In this document: positions 1 to 7,668 of the stretch, one piece after another | Layout of the letters: each line of letters begins with the position of its first letter | Numbering within the stretch: position 1 is the first letter of the stretch | Assembly: GCA_913042065.1 (NCBI GenBank) | Contig: CAJWKB010000011.1 | Location: 1 to 21,065 of the forward strand | Length of the DNA stretch: 21,065 nt | Direction: 5' to 3' | DNA from: an uncultured Alphaproteobacteria bacterium | Lineage (GTDB): Bacteria > Pseudomonadota > Alphaproteobacteria > Puniceispirillales > Puniceispirillaceae | Notes under the pieces: model-generated | What the model was told of the DNA's origin: nothing | Databases searched by the model: none | The model's input: only the letters and a program-made list of their open reading frames with translations | Made by a program: the position numbers and the translations under genes

Positions 1-228
1 GATGCCGACATTAGGTTTCAACTCGGTACTGATACCGAGAACATCATTTTGGTCCTCGCCAGCGCCAGCGGCGGCGTGAGCCAAATTGGAGCATGATAAT
101 TTACCCCTATCAGAGTCAGGGGAGTCGGTCATCGCTGCGATATCGTCAAGATAGTGGCGTCGGCTGTCCTGACTTCGCCTGCGAACCCGGTCTTGGATCT
201 CTAGAATACGGTCATTGAGCTTGGCCAT
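1..228 (-). CDS. edd: 6-phosphogluconate dehydratase, N-terminal fragment
   Basis: Edd dehydrates 6-phosphogluconate to 2-keto-3-deoxy-6-phosphogluconate in the cytosolic Entner-Doudoroff pathway. Only the first 76 codons are present; the frame is open to the window edge, so the gene continues to the left. The visible part begins MAKLNDRILEIQ and includes RGKLSCSNLAH, which matches the conserved segment just before the catalytic region of Edd (E. coli has RSQLACGNLAH); the Cys there is expected to be an iron-sulfur ligand. The ATG at 228 is preceded by a strong Shine-Dalgarno, AAGGAGG, at ideal spacing. It lies 54 bases after the pgl stop on the same strand, so it is the third gene of a zwf-pgl-edd operon. 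The related IlvD dehydratase is a less likely alternative given the context. Confidence 0.88.
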   Translation of the reverse strand, partial: MAKLNDRILEIQDRVRRRSQDSRRHYLDDIAAMTDSPDSDRGKLSCSNLAHAAAGAGEDQNDVLGISTELKPNVGI

Positions 229-238
229 GTCTTTTCGT

Positions 239-245
239 CCTCCTT
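239..245 (-). promoter_or_regulatory. Ribosome binding site of edd
   Basis: On the minus strand this reads AAGGAGG, ten bases before the ATG at 228. It fixes the start of the edge-truncated edd gene. Confidence 0.8.
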
Positions 246-282
246 GAGCTAAAATGGCCCTTATTGCGGTGTGTGTTTCACG

Positions 283-897
283 TTAGTCCGTGATGATTTC
301 TAGGGGCGTTTTATCCTGTTTCAACAGCGCGTGAACCGGAAGCCGCGGGTCGATCCTGGCAGCTTTGAGAGTTGCTTGCTTCTCGATGCCATTCACAAGC
401 AGGATCAGCAGTTTTGATTGTAGGATCATGGCAAGGTTCATCGAGATACGTGGCAATGATGGAAATCCCTTCGCCTGGGTTTCTAAAATCATCGGTGGAG
501 CGTCGGCTCTTAGTGACACCTCGCCCACCATGTCGGGAAACAGCGAGGCAAAATGACCGTCAACACCCATGCCAAGCAGCATGACATCGAATGGCCGTCT
601 GATATCGCCCGCTGCATTGTCGATTGCCAGTGGAATGAAGGTTGCCGCCGCCACAGCGCCACACAACAAATGATCATGCACTAATTTCTGATTGCTATGT
701 TGATGATCGGCAGGAACTAGCCTGTCATCAACAAGGGTAATCGTCACGTGCGACCAATCTACAATGCCCTCATGCGCGCTAGATGTCAGAGCCGTGAAAA
801 TGCTGACTGGGCTGGTACCACCACAAACGACAAGACTTGCTTGCCCTTTTGTGACGATGGCTTCAATTAATTGGTGAGCAATTTGATCAGCGATCAT
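283..897 (-). CDS. pgl: 6-phosphogluconolactonase
   Basis: Hydrolyses 6-phosphogluconolactone, the product of Zwf, to 6-phosphogluconate, the substrate of Edd. Numbered from the ATG at 897, the 204-residue protein shows the family signatures: CGGTSP (25-30) in the phosphate-binding loop, LVDDRLVP followed by HSN (55-69), and LLGMGVDGHFASLFP (107-121), which carries the catalytic Asp-Gly-His. The length is slightly short of the usual 220-240. The frame also allows a TTG start at 906, overlapping the zwf stop. The ATG at 897 is preferred because AGGA lies nine bases upstream, inside the last zwf codons, and the zwf TAA falls just before it. This stop-start arrangement implies translational coupling to zwf. 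Confidence 0.92.
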   Translation of the reverse strand: MIADQIAHQLIEAIVTKGQASLVVCGGTSPVSIFTALTSSAHEGIVDWSHVTITLVDDRLVPADHQHSNQKLVHDHLLCGAVAAATFIPLAIDNAAGDIRRPFDVMLLGMGVDGHFASLFPDMVGEVSLRADAPPMILETQAKGFPSLPRISMNLAMILQSKLLILLVNGIEKQATLKAARIDPRLPVHALLKQDKTPLEIITD

Positions 898-899
898 CT

Positions 900-2351
900 T
901 TACCAATCCTCATGCGGGTCGATCCACGAGCGACCATCAGCCTGGAGAAAATCATCTGTCGGCCCCATAGAACCTGCCTTGTATGGCACCGGTGTCCGGG
1001 TTTTTGCCAGCGCCAGAATCGGGTCAATGAACTCCCAGGCGGCAAGCACCTCATCGACCCGCATGAATAGAGTCTGATTGCCACGCGCGGTGTCCATCAA
1101 AAGCCGTTCATAGGCGTCGGGCAGACGTTCCTCGAAGGTCTCGTCAAAGCTCAGGTTGAGATCTGATGAGAATAGTCGCATGCCACCAGGGCCGGGTTGC
1201 TTCGATGTCATCTGCAGCCGCAGACCCTCACTTGGCTGCAGCCTGATGATCAGGCGGTTTGGCTGTCCCAGAATTGTACCATCCCGGGAATTAGAAAAAA
1301 TATCATGCGGTCGGTCCTTGAAGGTGATAATGATTTCAGAGGCGCGCTGCCTTAGCTTCTTGCCCGTCCTGATATAGAACGGCACACCTGCCCAACGCCA
1401 ATTATCAATCGCTAGCTTCATCGCAACAAAGGTTTCCGTGGTTGAAGAGGTGCCTAGCTCTTCTGCATAATTCTCATATTGACCAAGCATCAGCGAATCC
1501 GCACCAAGGGGGCGCAGGGCGCGCAGGACACGCAGTTTCTCATCACGGACCTGATTAGCGTTGAAATGGGCCGGTGGCTCCATTGCGACAAGACAGACAA
1601 GCTGCAACAAATGGTTCTGCACCATGTCACGGATCGCTCCATATTGATCGTAATAGGATGCACGGCCACCAATGCCGACGGTCTCCGCTACAGTGATCTG
1701 CACATGATCAATATGGTTATTATCCCATAGCGATTCGAAAATCACATTGGCAAAACGAAGCGCCATCAGATTTTGAACGGTCTCCTTGCCGAGATAATGG
1801 TCAATCCGGTAAATTTGACTTTCCGAAAAGACCATCGCTAGCTCATCATTGATTTTTTGTGATGACTCGCCACTGTTGCCAAGAGGTTTCTCCACGACAA
1901 GCCGCGCCTGTTCGGTTGCAAGCCCGACTGCTTTTAGTATCAGCACAGCCGAACTAAACAGGCTTGGCGCGATCGCCAGGTAATAGATTGTTGGCCTGTC
2001 TGCAGACTGCTTTTTCGCAATCTTTTCTGCTAGTGATGCCGCGCCATCACCATTTGACAGATCAAGGTTCACGATCTGGATAATCTTCAGGAACGACTCC
2101 CATTTCCCCGCTGTCGCACGCCGAACAGCAAATGCGCTCTCGCAAAAAGGCCGCAACTTTTCAGCGAATTCCGTGAGAGTCAGCGTGGCGCGCGACGTTG
2201 CAAAAAGCCGGTACTCATCGGTGAGTTGGCCATCGAGGTAGCGCCAGAAAAAGGCGGGAAAAATCTTGCGAAGTGACAGATCGCCCGTTCCACCGATAAT
2301 GACATAGTCACTGGGTGGCAGGGATGCTGTTGGGGGGAGAGACGCCGACAT
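900..2351 (-). CDS. zwf: Glucose-6-phosphate 1-dehydrogenase
   Basis: Oxidises glucose-6-phosphate to 6-phosphoglucono-lactone with NADP or NAD, the first step into the Entner-Doudoroff and oxidative pentose phosphate routes. The 483-residue length is normal. The nucleotide-binding loop IGGTGDLSLRK is at 19-29; EKPLG is at 154-158; the substrate signature RIDHYLGKE is at 182-190, and the expected catalytic His lies in MVQNHLLQ at about 247. The ATG at 2351 has an AGGA about nine bases upstream. It is the first gene of the zwf-pgl-edd transcript. Regulation is not visible beyond an imperfect inverted repeat in its leader (2381-2406). Confidence 0.96.
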   Translation of the reverse strand: MSASLPPTASLPPSDYVIIGGTGDLSLRKIFPAFFWRYLDGQLTDEYRLFATSRATLTLTEFAEKLRPFCESAFAVRRATAGKWESFLKIIQIVNLDLSNGDGAASLAEKIAKKQSADRPTIYYLAIAPSLFSSAVLILKAVGLATEQARLVVEKPLGNSGESSQKINDELAMVFSESQIYRIDHYLGKETVQNLMALRFANVIFESLWDNNHIDHVQITVAETVGIGGRASYYDQYGAIRDMVQNHLLQLVCLVAMEPPAHFNANQVRDEKLRVLRALRPLGADSLMLGQYENYAEELGTSSTTETFVAMKLAIDNWRWAGVPFYIRTGKKLRQRASEIIITFKDRPHDIFSNSRDGTILGQPNRLIIRLQPSEGLRLQMTSKQPGPGGMRLFSSDLNLSFDETFEERLPDAYERLLMDTARGNQTLFMRVDEVLAAWEFIDPILALAKTRTPVPYKAGSMGPTDDFLQADGRSWIDPHEDW

Positions 2352-2380
2352 TTTAATCTTGTCCTGTTATCTTCGTTGGT

Positions 2381-2406
2381 GGCCATTCAACTAATTTGTT
2401 GTGGCC
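2381..2406. repeat. Imperfect inverted repeat in the zwf leader
   Basis: The arms are GGCCA-TT-CAAC and GTTG-TGGCC around the six-base centre TAATTT, with a two-base bulge in one arm. It lies 30-55 bases upstream of the zwf ATG, where a repressor operator or a leader hairpin would sit. Sugar-responsive regulators such as HexR/RpiR-family proteins control zwf in other bacteria, but nothing here identifies the binder. Confidence 0.35.
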
Positions 2407-2664
2407 TGGACCATTTAGCCCAATAGTTGATTCCATCGATGCACTGGAGCTGGATTAGTTACTATGGTCACAGACCAGGCATCGACTGTCCGATAAAGCG
2501 TACCGTAAAGCCGCATCACCGCCCTCTGAGGATCATGGGTGGTACTGCGAATGTCATAGCTTAAATCATAGTGCATGCCTACGTTGACGGCTAGTGCAGC
2601 CCTGCCAAAAACAAAGTGAATTAATCGTTTTCAGCACTTTTTGGCTTTAATTTGTCACTTCCCG

Positions 2665-2681
2665 TTCCGTTTCTGACGGAA
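2665..2681 (-). terminator. Small hairpin after the PHP-like gene, possible weak terminator
   Basis: TTCCGT and ACGGAA form a perfect six-base stem around a five-base loop, ten bases past the stop of the 2691-5027 gene. No T run follows on the minus strand, so intrinsic termination is doubtful. Confidence 0.25.
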
Positions 2682-2690
2682 TAGGTTCAC

Positions 2691-5027
2691 TTAGCGATAG
2701 ACGTAGATGGGGCTGCTCCAACACAGGGTCCCATCTTCTTGCGTCAGGCGAATGAAAATCGGATTGTCGCCAGCTGACTTTAGGTTGATATGCCGGGTAA
2801 ATTTAAGTGTCTTGTTAGGATTTCTATCCGGTAGGCGAAATAGTTTCAAATAGCGCGGCAGATTTCCACTATTGTCGAAAATTTCATCCTCATAGCCAAT
2901 ATCCTCTATTGGGATGCCAGCTTTGATGAGGGGTGTTTCGAGTTTCAAGGTACCCCGATAGGGGTCGGCAAGCGTCATCTCGATCCCGCCAATATTGCCT
3001 GTTGTAAGTGCCCGCCAGTTCAGCTCGGTTGCACAGGGCTGGTTAAGTGTCTTGTCCTTGTTGAAGAAATTGATTGCTGTGGCTGATATCACCTCATTGT
3101 CCGACAAAAAGGCCGATCCGTCCCAAATTACTTGGCGGAATCGGCCCCGATATTCGGCGCCTTCCCAGATCACTCGGATGCGACTGCCAAGCTCTTCCGC
3201 CTGGTAGGGTCGGATCGTTTCAACTCGGTCAAGCCCGTTGAAAATATCTACTCTCTCGATGGGTGCGCTTGTCTGGATTTCAACTGTTAGCGAAGCATCG
3301 CCTTCCAACAGATGAACAATATCTCCCATCTGGGCCAGGCGGGTCGCATATCCATCGTAATGGCCGTGGCGGGGGTCATCATGATACAACATTCCATCCC
3401 GAGAGAAATGCGCCGTGACAGTGATCAAGGGGCGTCCATGCTCGCCGCCTGTCGTCGCGTAATGGTGGCGCTTTCGAATGCAGTCAAGAATGCCGTCACG
3501 GGTGAGCGTGTTGGTTAGAAAGCAGGTAAGCCCGCCCACAGCGCCAAACAGCGCTGCACCGGGGTAGCTGGCACCGGGTCGGCCCTTATGACCATCAGAA
3601 TTGGCTACAATCCCGACGCGATAGCCAAGCCGAAACGCATCCTGGACAAGCCATTCGAAGGTGCCCCAACTTGAATGGATTTCCATGGATTTCTCGAAAC
3701 GGCTATCATGGGCAAGCTCGATATCGGCGTATCTGCCGCCACAATGCGCGAAGACAACAACGTCGTCCTCGCCATTTTCAGCGAAGGCGGTAAACAGTTC
3801 CGTTGCGGAGTTGCAGTCGGTGTCGATGTCTGAATGGTCGCTGACAAGTGCATGTGATGACCGACGAATGGTTCTGCCCTCGGAGGCAAAATAGACATTT
3901 CGATCGCCACCAAGGCCGGTGTTGCCCGACCATTCGTAGCCCGGAATAGTAACGAATTCGCCGTCCCTATTAAACCTAGCGCATAATTCATCGAGATTTT
4001 GCCAGAAATCCTTGGTGATCTGAAAATCATTTCCTTGATGGCCGGTTACATCAACGAAGGCGCGGTCGCGGGCAAATCTAAAATATTCTTCGGCGGATCC
4101 AGTGCCGATGGTCTCTTCCGATTGACCGTGAATGTCACCCCAGAAATGCCGTGACATCGGATTTTCCTCAATCCGGATTGGGTTGGTAGAAAAAACCAGG
4201 ACACCGCTTTCATCGTGAAAATCAATGGCCAAATTACCCGGCTCATGCGCCACTAGATTGTCAATGCCGCCAGCAAATTCACCAAGTTCTAAGCACACAG
4301 TTTCTGGCAATCCAGCAAGCGGCAGACTAGCCCTAGTATGAAATGTCACGTTGCACTGATTAGAGGGGTTGCCCCATTTGTCCTCACCTTTGATTCTAAT
4401 CGAGAAAATTTCACCAACGGCCCTAATTGTCGGGCCAATCGCGATATATCTCTGCGGTGCGCCAGGAACAATTTTGATCGTTGGCTGTATAGGAACAGGT
4501 TGGTAGCAATAGGTTGCGATCGGATCGATCAATGTGTGAAATTCATAGCTTTCCTCACAAAATGTCTGAAGCCGCATCCCTAGCGATCCGCCTGATCGAT
4601 CGCCAAAAGTGATTCTGATCTGGTCACCTTTTTTGAGGAATCCACGTACTACCTTGACGGTTAACGTTCTGTCCCATGGACGCACATTGCCTTTTGGATC
4701 GTAATGGTGGGTCAACACGGCATTGTTCGATGCAGTGACGGTGGTGTAATTTGGACCCGCTGGATTTTCGAATTGTGGCCGTGTCTGGTCACTAGCAAAC
4801 CGGAAACAGACGCGCAGCGATCCAGAGTCGTCAATCCCAAACTTGCCGGCGGTATAGGTTAGTGTAAAGGTTTGATAGCTGCCCGCTTCGAAAGCACCTG
4901 AGGGTGAGATCTTAACATCGCCCAATTCTTGGGCTGGGACAGGAAAGCTGTTGGGAGAACTCGTTGTGCCGCCAGTGCCACCTACAGCATGAATGTCATC
5001 TCGGCTTCCGAGTGGTGTTTCGCTCAT
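2691..5027 (-). CDS. PHP-like metal-dependent hydrolase, DUF3604 family
   Basis: A 778-residue protein with a central PHP-type fold at about 294-525. Probable metal-site motifs are WGDIHGQS (296-303), DVTGHQ (326-331), PGYEWSG (362-368), FAHCGGRYAD (426-435), EIHSSWG (449-455) and NSDGHKGRPG (476-485). The last closely resembles the SDNHSGRPG-type signature of DUF3604 proteins. Residues 40-290 and 540-778 are rich in beta-strand patterns and may be sandwich domains flanking the catalytic core. No signal peptide or membrane segment is visible, so it is probably cytosolic. PHP-fold enzymes hydrolyse phosphoester or related bonds; the substrate of this family is unknown to me. It stands alone, with an 819-base upstream gap. 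The ATG at 5027 has only a distant AGGA, so the exact start is less sure than the gene. Confidence 0.75.
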   Translation of the reverse strand: MSETPLGSRDDIHAVGGTGGTTSSPNSFPVPAQELGDVKISPSGAFEAGSYQTFTLTYTAGKFGIDDSGSLRVCFRFASDQTRPQFENPAGPNYTTVTASNNAVLTHHYDPKGNVRPWDRTLTVKVVRGFLKKGDQIRITFGDRSGGSLGMRLQTFCEESYEFHTLIDPIATYCYQPVPIQPTIKIVPGAPQRYIAIGPTIRAVGEIFSIRIKGEDKWGNPSNQCNVTFHTRASLPLAGLPETVCLELGEFAGGIDNLVAHEPGNLAIDFHDESGVLVFSTNPIRIEENPMSRHFWGDIHGQSEETIGTGSAEEYFRFARDRAFVDVTGHQGNDFQITKDFWQNLDELCARFNRDGEFVTIPGYEWSGNTGLGGDRNVYFASEGRTIRRSSHALVSDHSDIDTDCNSATELFTAFAENGEDDVVVFAHCGGRYADIELAHDSRFEKSMEIHSSWGTFEWLVQDAFRLGYRVGIVANSDGHKGRPGASYPGAALFGAVGGLTCFLTNTLTRDGILDCIRKRHHYATTGGEHGRPLITVTAHFSRDGMLYHDDPRHGHYDGYATRLAQMGDIVHLLEGDASLTVEIQTSAPIERVDIFNGLDRVETIRPYQAEELGSRIRVIWEGAEYRGRFRQVIWDGSAFLSDNEVISATAINFFNKDKTLNQPCATELNWRALTTGNIGGIEMTLADPYRGTLKLETPLIKAGIPIEDIGYEDEIFDNSGNLPRYLKLFRLPDRNPNKTLKFTRHINLKSAGDNPIFIRLTQEDGTLCWSSPIYVYR

Positions 5028-5278
5028 ATCAACGCTCTATTCCTTTATCTTCACAGACCAGCAAGGGCCTGCTCTCAAATGCCCCAGACCGTGGTTTGCC
5101 AGATATGCACGAAAGACGATAGCAGTCATCTCGCGAAGGACAAGGGTAACCCCAGATAAAAGAATTAAGCCAGATTTAGGTTTTGAGAAAAATTGTTGCA
5201 GGCAATTTGTGAAAGGTCAGGTGTCCCACTTGCGTTTTAGTGGTTGAGGTAAGAGTCCCTAATAGGGCGAGCCCGGTT

Positions 5279-5324
5279 GACATATCGCCTAGCAAATTTT
5301 GCCGGTGCAATTTTTGGATATGTC
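5279..5324. repeat. Inverted repeat GACATATC/GATATGTC
   Basis: Two perfect eight-base arms (5279-5286 and 5317-5324) are separated by 30 bases that include the A+T-rich tracts AAATTTT and AATTTTT. The spacing is about three helical turns, which would suit a looped regulator, but the arms are short enough to occur by chance. Confidence 0.25.
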
Positions 5325-5516
5325 TCTAAATTGGTGAAATACAGCCCAAACAGTACCAAAAACGCCCGATAATCATTTTGACTAAAATAACATTTATCCA
5401 GTTAAGAACGGTAAATCAGACGCCAATGCCAAGAAATGTGGGCCTCAGAAACCAGTCAAGGTCGGGTGTGTCAATTGAGAACCGAATTATGAACGACCCT
5501 GAACACTGCTAAAGAT

Positions 5517-5699
5517 TTATATGACAATCAACAGCGAGACCGGATCATTGATCGGCAGCGCTGTAAACCATCAGCCAAGGTCAAACAGGCTGGTGCCAAA
5601 CCCGGTCAAACCTTTGACAGGGCTGCCAGCAAACGCGGTAATGGATACTATCAGCATGGCAAAGAAGCCCATCCATGGGGTTCTGGTCGTATGTTGCAT
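5517..5699 (-). pseudogene. Remnant of a TauE/SafE-type permease N-terminus
   Basis: On the minus strand an ATG at 5699 opens a 42-codon frame. It has a hydrophobic stretch (MGFFAMLIVSITAFAG) followed by VKGLTGFGTSLF, which strongly resembles the conserved first-helix motif of TauE/SafE membrane exporters (typically QGLTGFGGALV). A TGA interrupts at 5573-5571. The same frame then continues with TALPIN and VSLLIVI, as the second helix might, before a TAA at 5519-5517. Nothing like the remaining 200 residues follows, so this is read as a decayed gene. These exporters often move small organosulfur anions. The call rests on a short motif and could be coincidence. Confidence 0.35.
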
Positions 5700-5846
5700 T
5701 GGGAAAAACGGTAGGCATCAATTCCAATTTAGACAATCTATTTGCGTCGTAACGTTCTATCTCTTGATGTTTGGCTAGATGTTGGACAAGATTGAATCTG
5801 TGTTTCGCCATAATCCCAAACTCGTAGACGCTTAGGTGCCAAGATC

Positions 5847-6647
5847 ATGCATCCACTTATCACTACCCGCCACATCGAGGATTATCAGCGTGATGGTGCC
5901 GTGCTGATCAAAGGCCTTTTTGCCGAATATATTGATCTTGTCCGTGATGGCATAGAGGCGAATATGCGGTCCCCCGGCCCATATGCAGCAGAAAATCTGA
6001 AACCGGGCGAATCGGGGCGGTTCTTTGATGATTATTGCAACTGGCAACGTATCAATCAGTTCCGGGACGTGATCCACCTGTCACCTGCTGCGGAGGTCGC
6101 GGCTGATCTGATGGGATCTCAGACAGTGCAGATTTTTCATGATCATGTGCTTGTGAAGGAGCCAGGAACGTCAAAGCCAACGCCATGGCACCAGGACAGC
6201 CCCTATTATTTTGTCGAGGGCCAACAGACGGTGAGTTTCTGGTCGCCTGTTGATCCTGTCAGTGATGCCTCGCTTCGCTGTGTTGCTGGCTCGCACCTAT
6301 GGGGGCGCCCAGTGTTGCCGGTGCGCTGGTTAGCAGAGGATCAATTCTATCCTGATGAGGACAGCTACATGCCGGTCCCTGACCCCGACGCAGAAGCGAT
6401 GGAAATCCGCGAATGGGCGATGGAGCCCGGTGATGCGGTAGCATTCGATTTTTGTGTTCTGCATGGTGCCCGTGGAAATGAGAGCACGCAGCGTCGGCGC
6501 GCCTTTTCGTTGCGGTTTGTGGGTGATGATGCCCGTTATGTTGAAAGACCGGGACGTACCTCACCTCCGTTTCCCGGGCATGGGATGACGCCAGGGCAAA
6601 GACTTCGGGATGATTGGTTCCCCATTGTCTTCCAGCGAGACGTGTGA
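5847..6647 (+). CDS. Phytanoyl-CoA dioxygenase (PhyH) family protein
   Basis: A 266-residue Fe(II)/2-oxoglutarate-dependent oxygenase. The facial triad is visible: His115 and Asp117 in PTPWHQDSPYY, and His206 in VLHGARGN. A downstream Arg in the RRRAFSLRF segment (217-223) is suited to bind 2-oxoglutarate. The opening ITTRHIEDYQRDGAVLIKGLF is typical of PhyH proteins, which hydroxylate substrates as varied as phytanoyl-CoA, ectoine and small metabolites. The substrate here cannot be told. It is a single gene with about 190 bases to the next one. The chosen ATG has only a weak AGG about eleven bases upstream, but it precedes the conserved start of the domain. Confidence 0.85.
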   Translation: MHPLITTRHIEDYQRDGAVLIKGLFAEYIDLVRDGIEANMRSPGPYAAENLKPGESGRFFDDYCNWQRINQFRDVIHLSPAAEVAADLMGSQTVQIFHDHVLVKEPGTSKPTPWHQDSPYYFVEGQQTVSFWSPVDPVSDASLRCVAGSHLWGRPVLPVRWLAEDQFYPDEDSYMPVPDPDAEAMEIREWAMEPGDAVAFDFCVLHGARGNESTQRRRAFSLRFVGDDARYVERPGRTSPPFPGHGMTPGQRLRDDWFPIVFQRDV

Positions 6648-6677
6648 GCGAAATGATTTATTTTCAGAAACATGTGA

Positions 6678-6692
6678 TTTTTTGACAAAAAA
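6678..6692. repeat. T6-GAC-A6 inverted repeat upstream of the GAF gene
   Basis: TTTTTT GAC AAAAAA lies 30 bases after the PhyH stop. It overlaps a TTGACA that could be a -35 element, but no good -10 follows at the usual spacing. It may instead be a weak terminator or a bent-DNA element. Confidence 0.2.
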
Positions 6693-6838
6693 CCCTTTGT
6701 TTGAGAAAACTGATTTGACTCGTGGTAGGTTTTCTTGAAAGGTTTATAGGCCGAAAGTGGATAAGCGTTAAACGAAAGTCTACCTCAAATTTGTTTCTAC
6801 CGCTCAACGGTCAGTCTGTGTTTTAGGAGATAATAATC

Positions 6839-7666
6839 ATGAATGTGGCACTTGCCCCACGTCCAGCAAATGAGGAATTAAGAGCTCAAACAGTTATGAA
6901 AACTGGGCTCATTGATGCGCCAAACCCTGACTTATTTCAAATATATTGCGATTTGGCTAAGGATATAACGGGTTTTGAAACCGCGAGTTTTAGTTTGTAC
7001 GACGGTGAAATGAAATGCTCGATTGCACAAGCTGGTGGGGACAACTTTGAAGTTGGAGCAAAGTCAGAGAGGCACGAATTCAATGTCTGTTCATATGTGT
7101 TGTTAGATACTGAGCCTCTTTTGATGGAGGATATGTGTCAAGATCCTACTTGGAAAGATCACCCCCACCTCGAGGGGTTAGACAAGGGCCCTGGATACGC
7201 AGGATTTCCCGTCATCAACAGCGAAAATTTTGCTCTTGGAACGCTGTGTATGATGAACATGTCTGGCCCGAAAAAACTCTCTGTAGAACAGATTGAGCAG
7301 GTAAAGAAAATTACCCGAAGTATAGCGCATATGCTTGACTTGCAGATTAAGCAGAAAGAGTTGACGTCGGAGAGAATGTTGGACGCCCTATCACATTTTC
7401 AAAAAGTTGATCCAAGTTTTGGTCTCACAGACTTCAAAATGTACGTATCTCTGTGTGCTGAATTGGGTGTCTCTAACGCAGATGCTGGGGGTATTATCAA
7501 GGTTGGCTTAGCAGAAGATGTTGGAGAAGGTCGTGTCCAGTTAACTGAACTTGGCAGGAGGCTGCAATTTGATATGAACCTCCAACAAAAGGCCATGAAG
7601 AGGATCAAAATGGACGGTGGCGAAGCCGATGCTTTGCTAGATGAAATGTTTGCGGAGATTGAATAG
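6839..7666 (+). CDS. GAF-domain sensory protein
   Basis: A 275-residue cytosolic protein. Residues about 25-170 form a GAF domain. This is supported by the amphipathic start (LFQIYCDLAKDITG), the SFSLYDG strand, the VLLDTEPLLMEDMCQDPTW stretch and the hallmark GYAGFPVI (119-126) and ALGTLCMMN (132-140). GAF domains bind small ligands, chromophores or cofactors. Cysteines at 37, 60, 84, 100 and 137 could take part, but no clear chromophore or haem motif is seen. Residues 180-275 are predicted mostly helical and match nothing I know. No kinase, GGDEF, HTH or other output domain is present. An AGGAGA Shine-Dalgarno lies nine bases before the ATG. It is visibly A+T-rich compared with the genes from 8.1 kb on, and is followed after two bases by the small 7669-7989 gene. 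Confidence 0.8.
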   Translation: MNVALAPRPANEELRAQTVMKTGLIDAPNPDLFQIYCDLAKDITGFETASFSLYDGEMKCSIAQAGGDNFEVGAKSERHEFNVCSYVLLDTEPLLMEDMCQDPTWKDHPHLEGLDKGPGYAGFPVINSENFALGTLCMMNMSGPKKLSVEQIEQVKKITRSIAHMLDLQIKQKELTSERMLDALSHFQKVDPSFGLTDFKMYVSLCAELGVSNADAGGIIKVGLAEDVGEGRVQLTELGRRLQFDMNLQQKAMKRIKMDGGEADALLDEMFAEIE

Positions 7667-7668
7667 TC

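Larger units (their letters stand above)
2352..2690. other. Intergenic region, zwf leader and 3' side of the PHP-like gene
   Basis: This 339-base gap separates two minus-strand genes. It must hold the zwf promoter, but no convincing -35/-10 pair could be picked. It contains an imperfect inverted repeat close to zwf and a small hairpin next to the stop of the upstream gene. No credible coding sequence or tRNA was found. Confidence 0.6.
5028..5846. other. Long intergenic region, mostly non-coding
   Basis: This 819-base stretch separates the divergent PHP-like gene and PhyH-family gene and must hold both promoters. Within it are a probable decayed permease start (5517-5699, minus) and an eight-base inverted repeat (5279-5324). 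The other open frames here are short, unlike known proteins and poorly supported. No tRNA or clear terminator was seen. Confidence 0.6.

Noticed and set aside
5521..5811. Overlapping open frames on both strands (85 codons plus, 76 codons minus)
   Set aside because: Neither shows a family pattern; the TauE/SafE-like signal is in a different minus-strand frame of the same stretch.
6705..6763. Sigma-70-like promoter upstream of the GAF gene
   Set aside because: TTGACA, TTGACT and TTGAAA candidates exist, but none has a good -10 at 16-18 bases, so no promoter is called.
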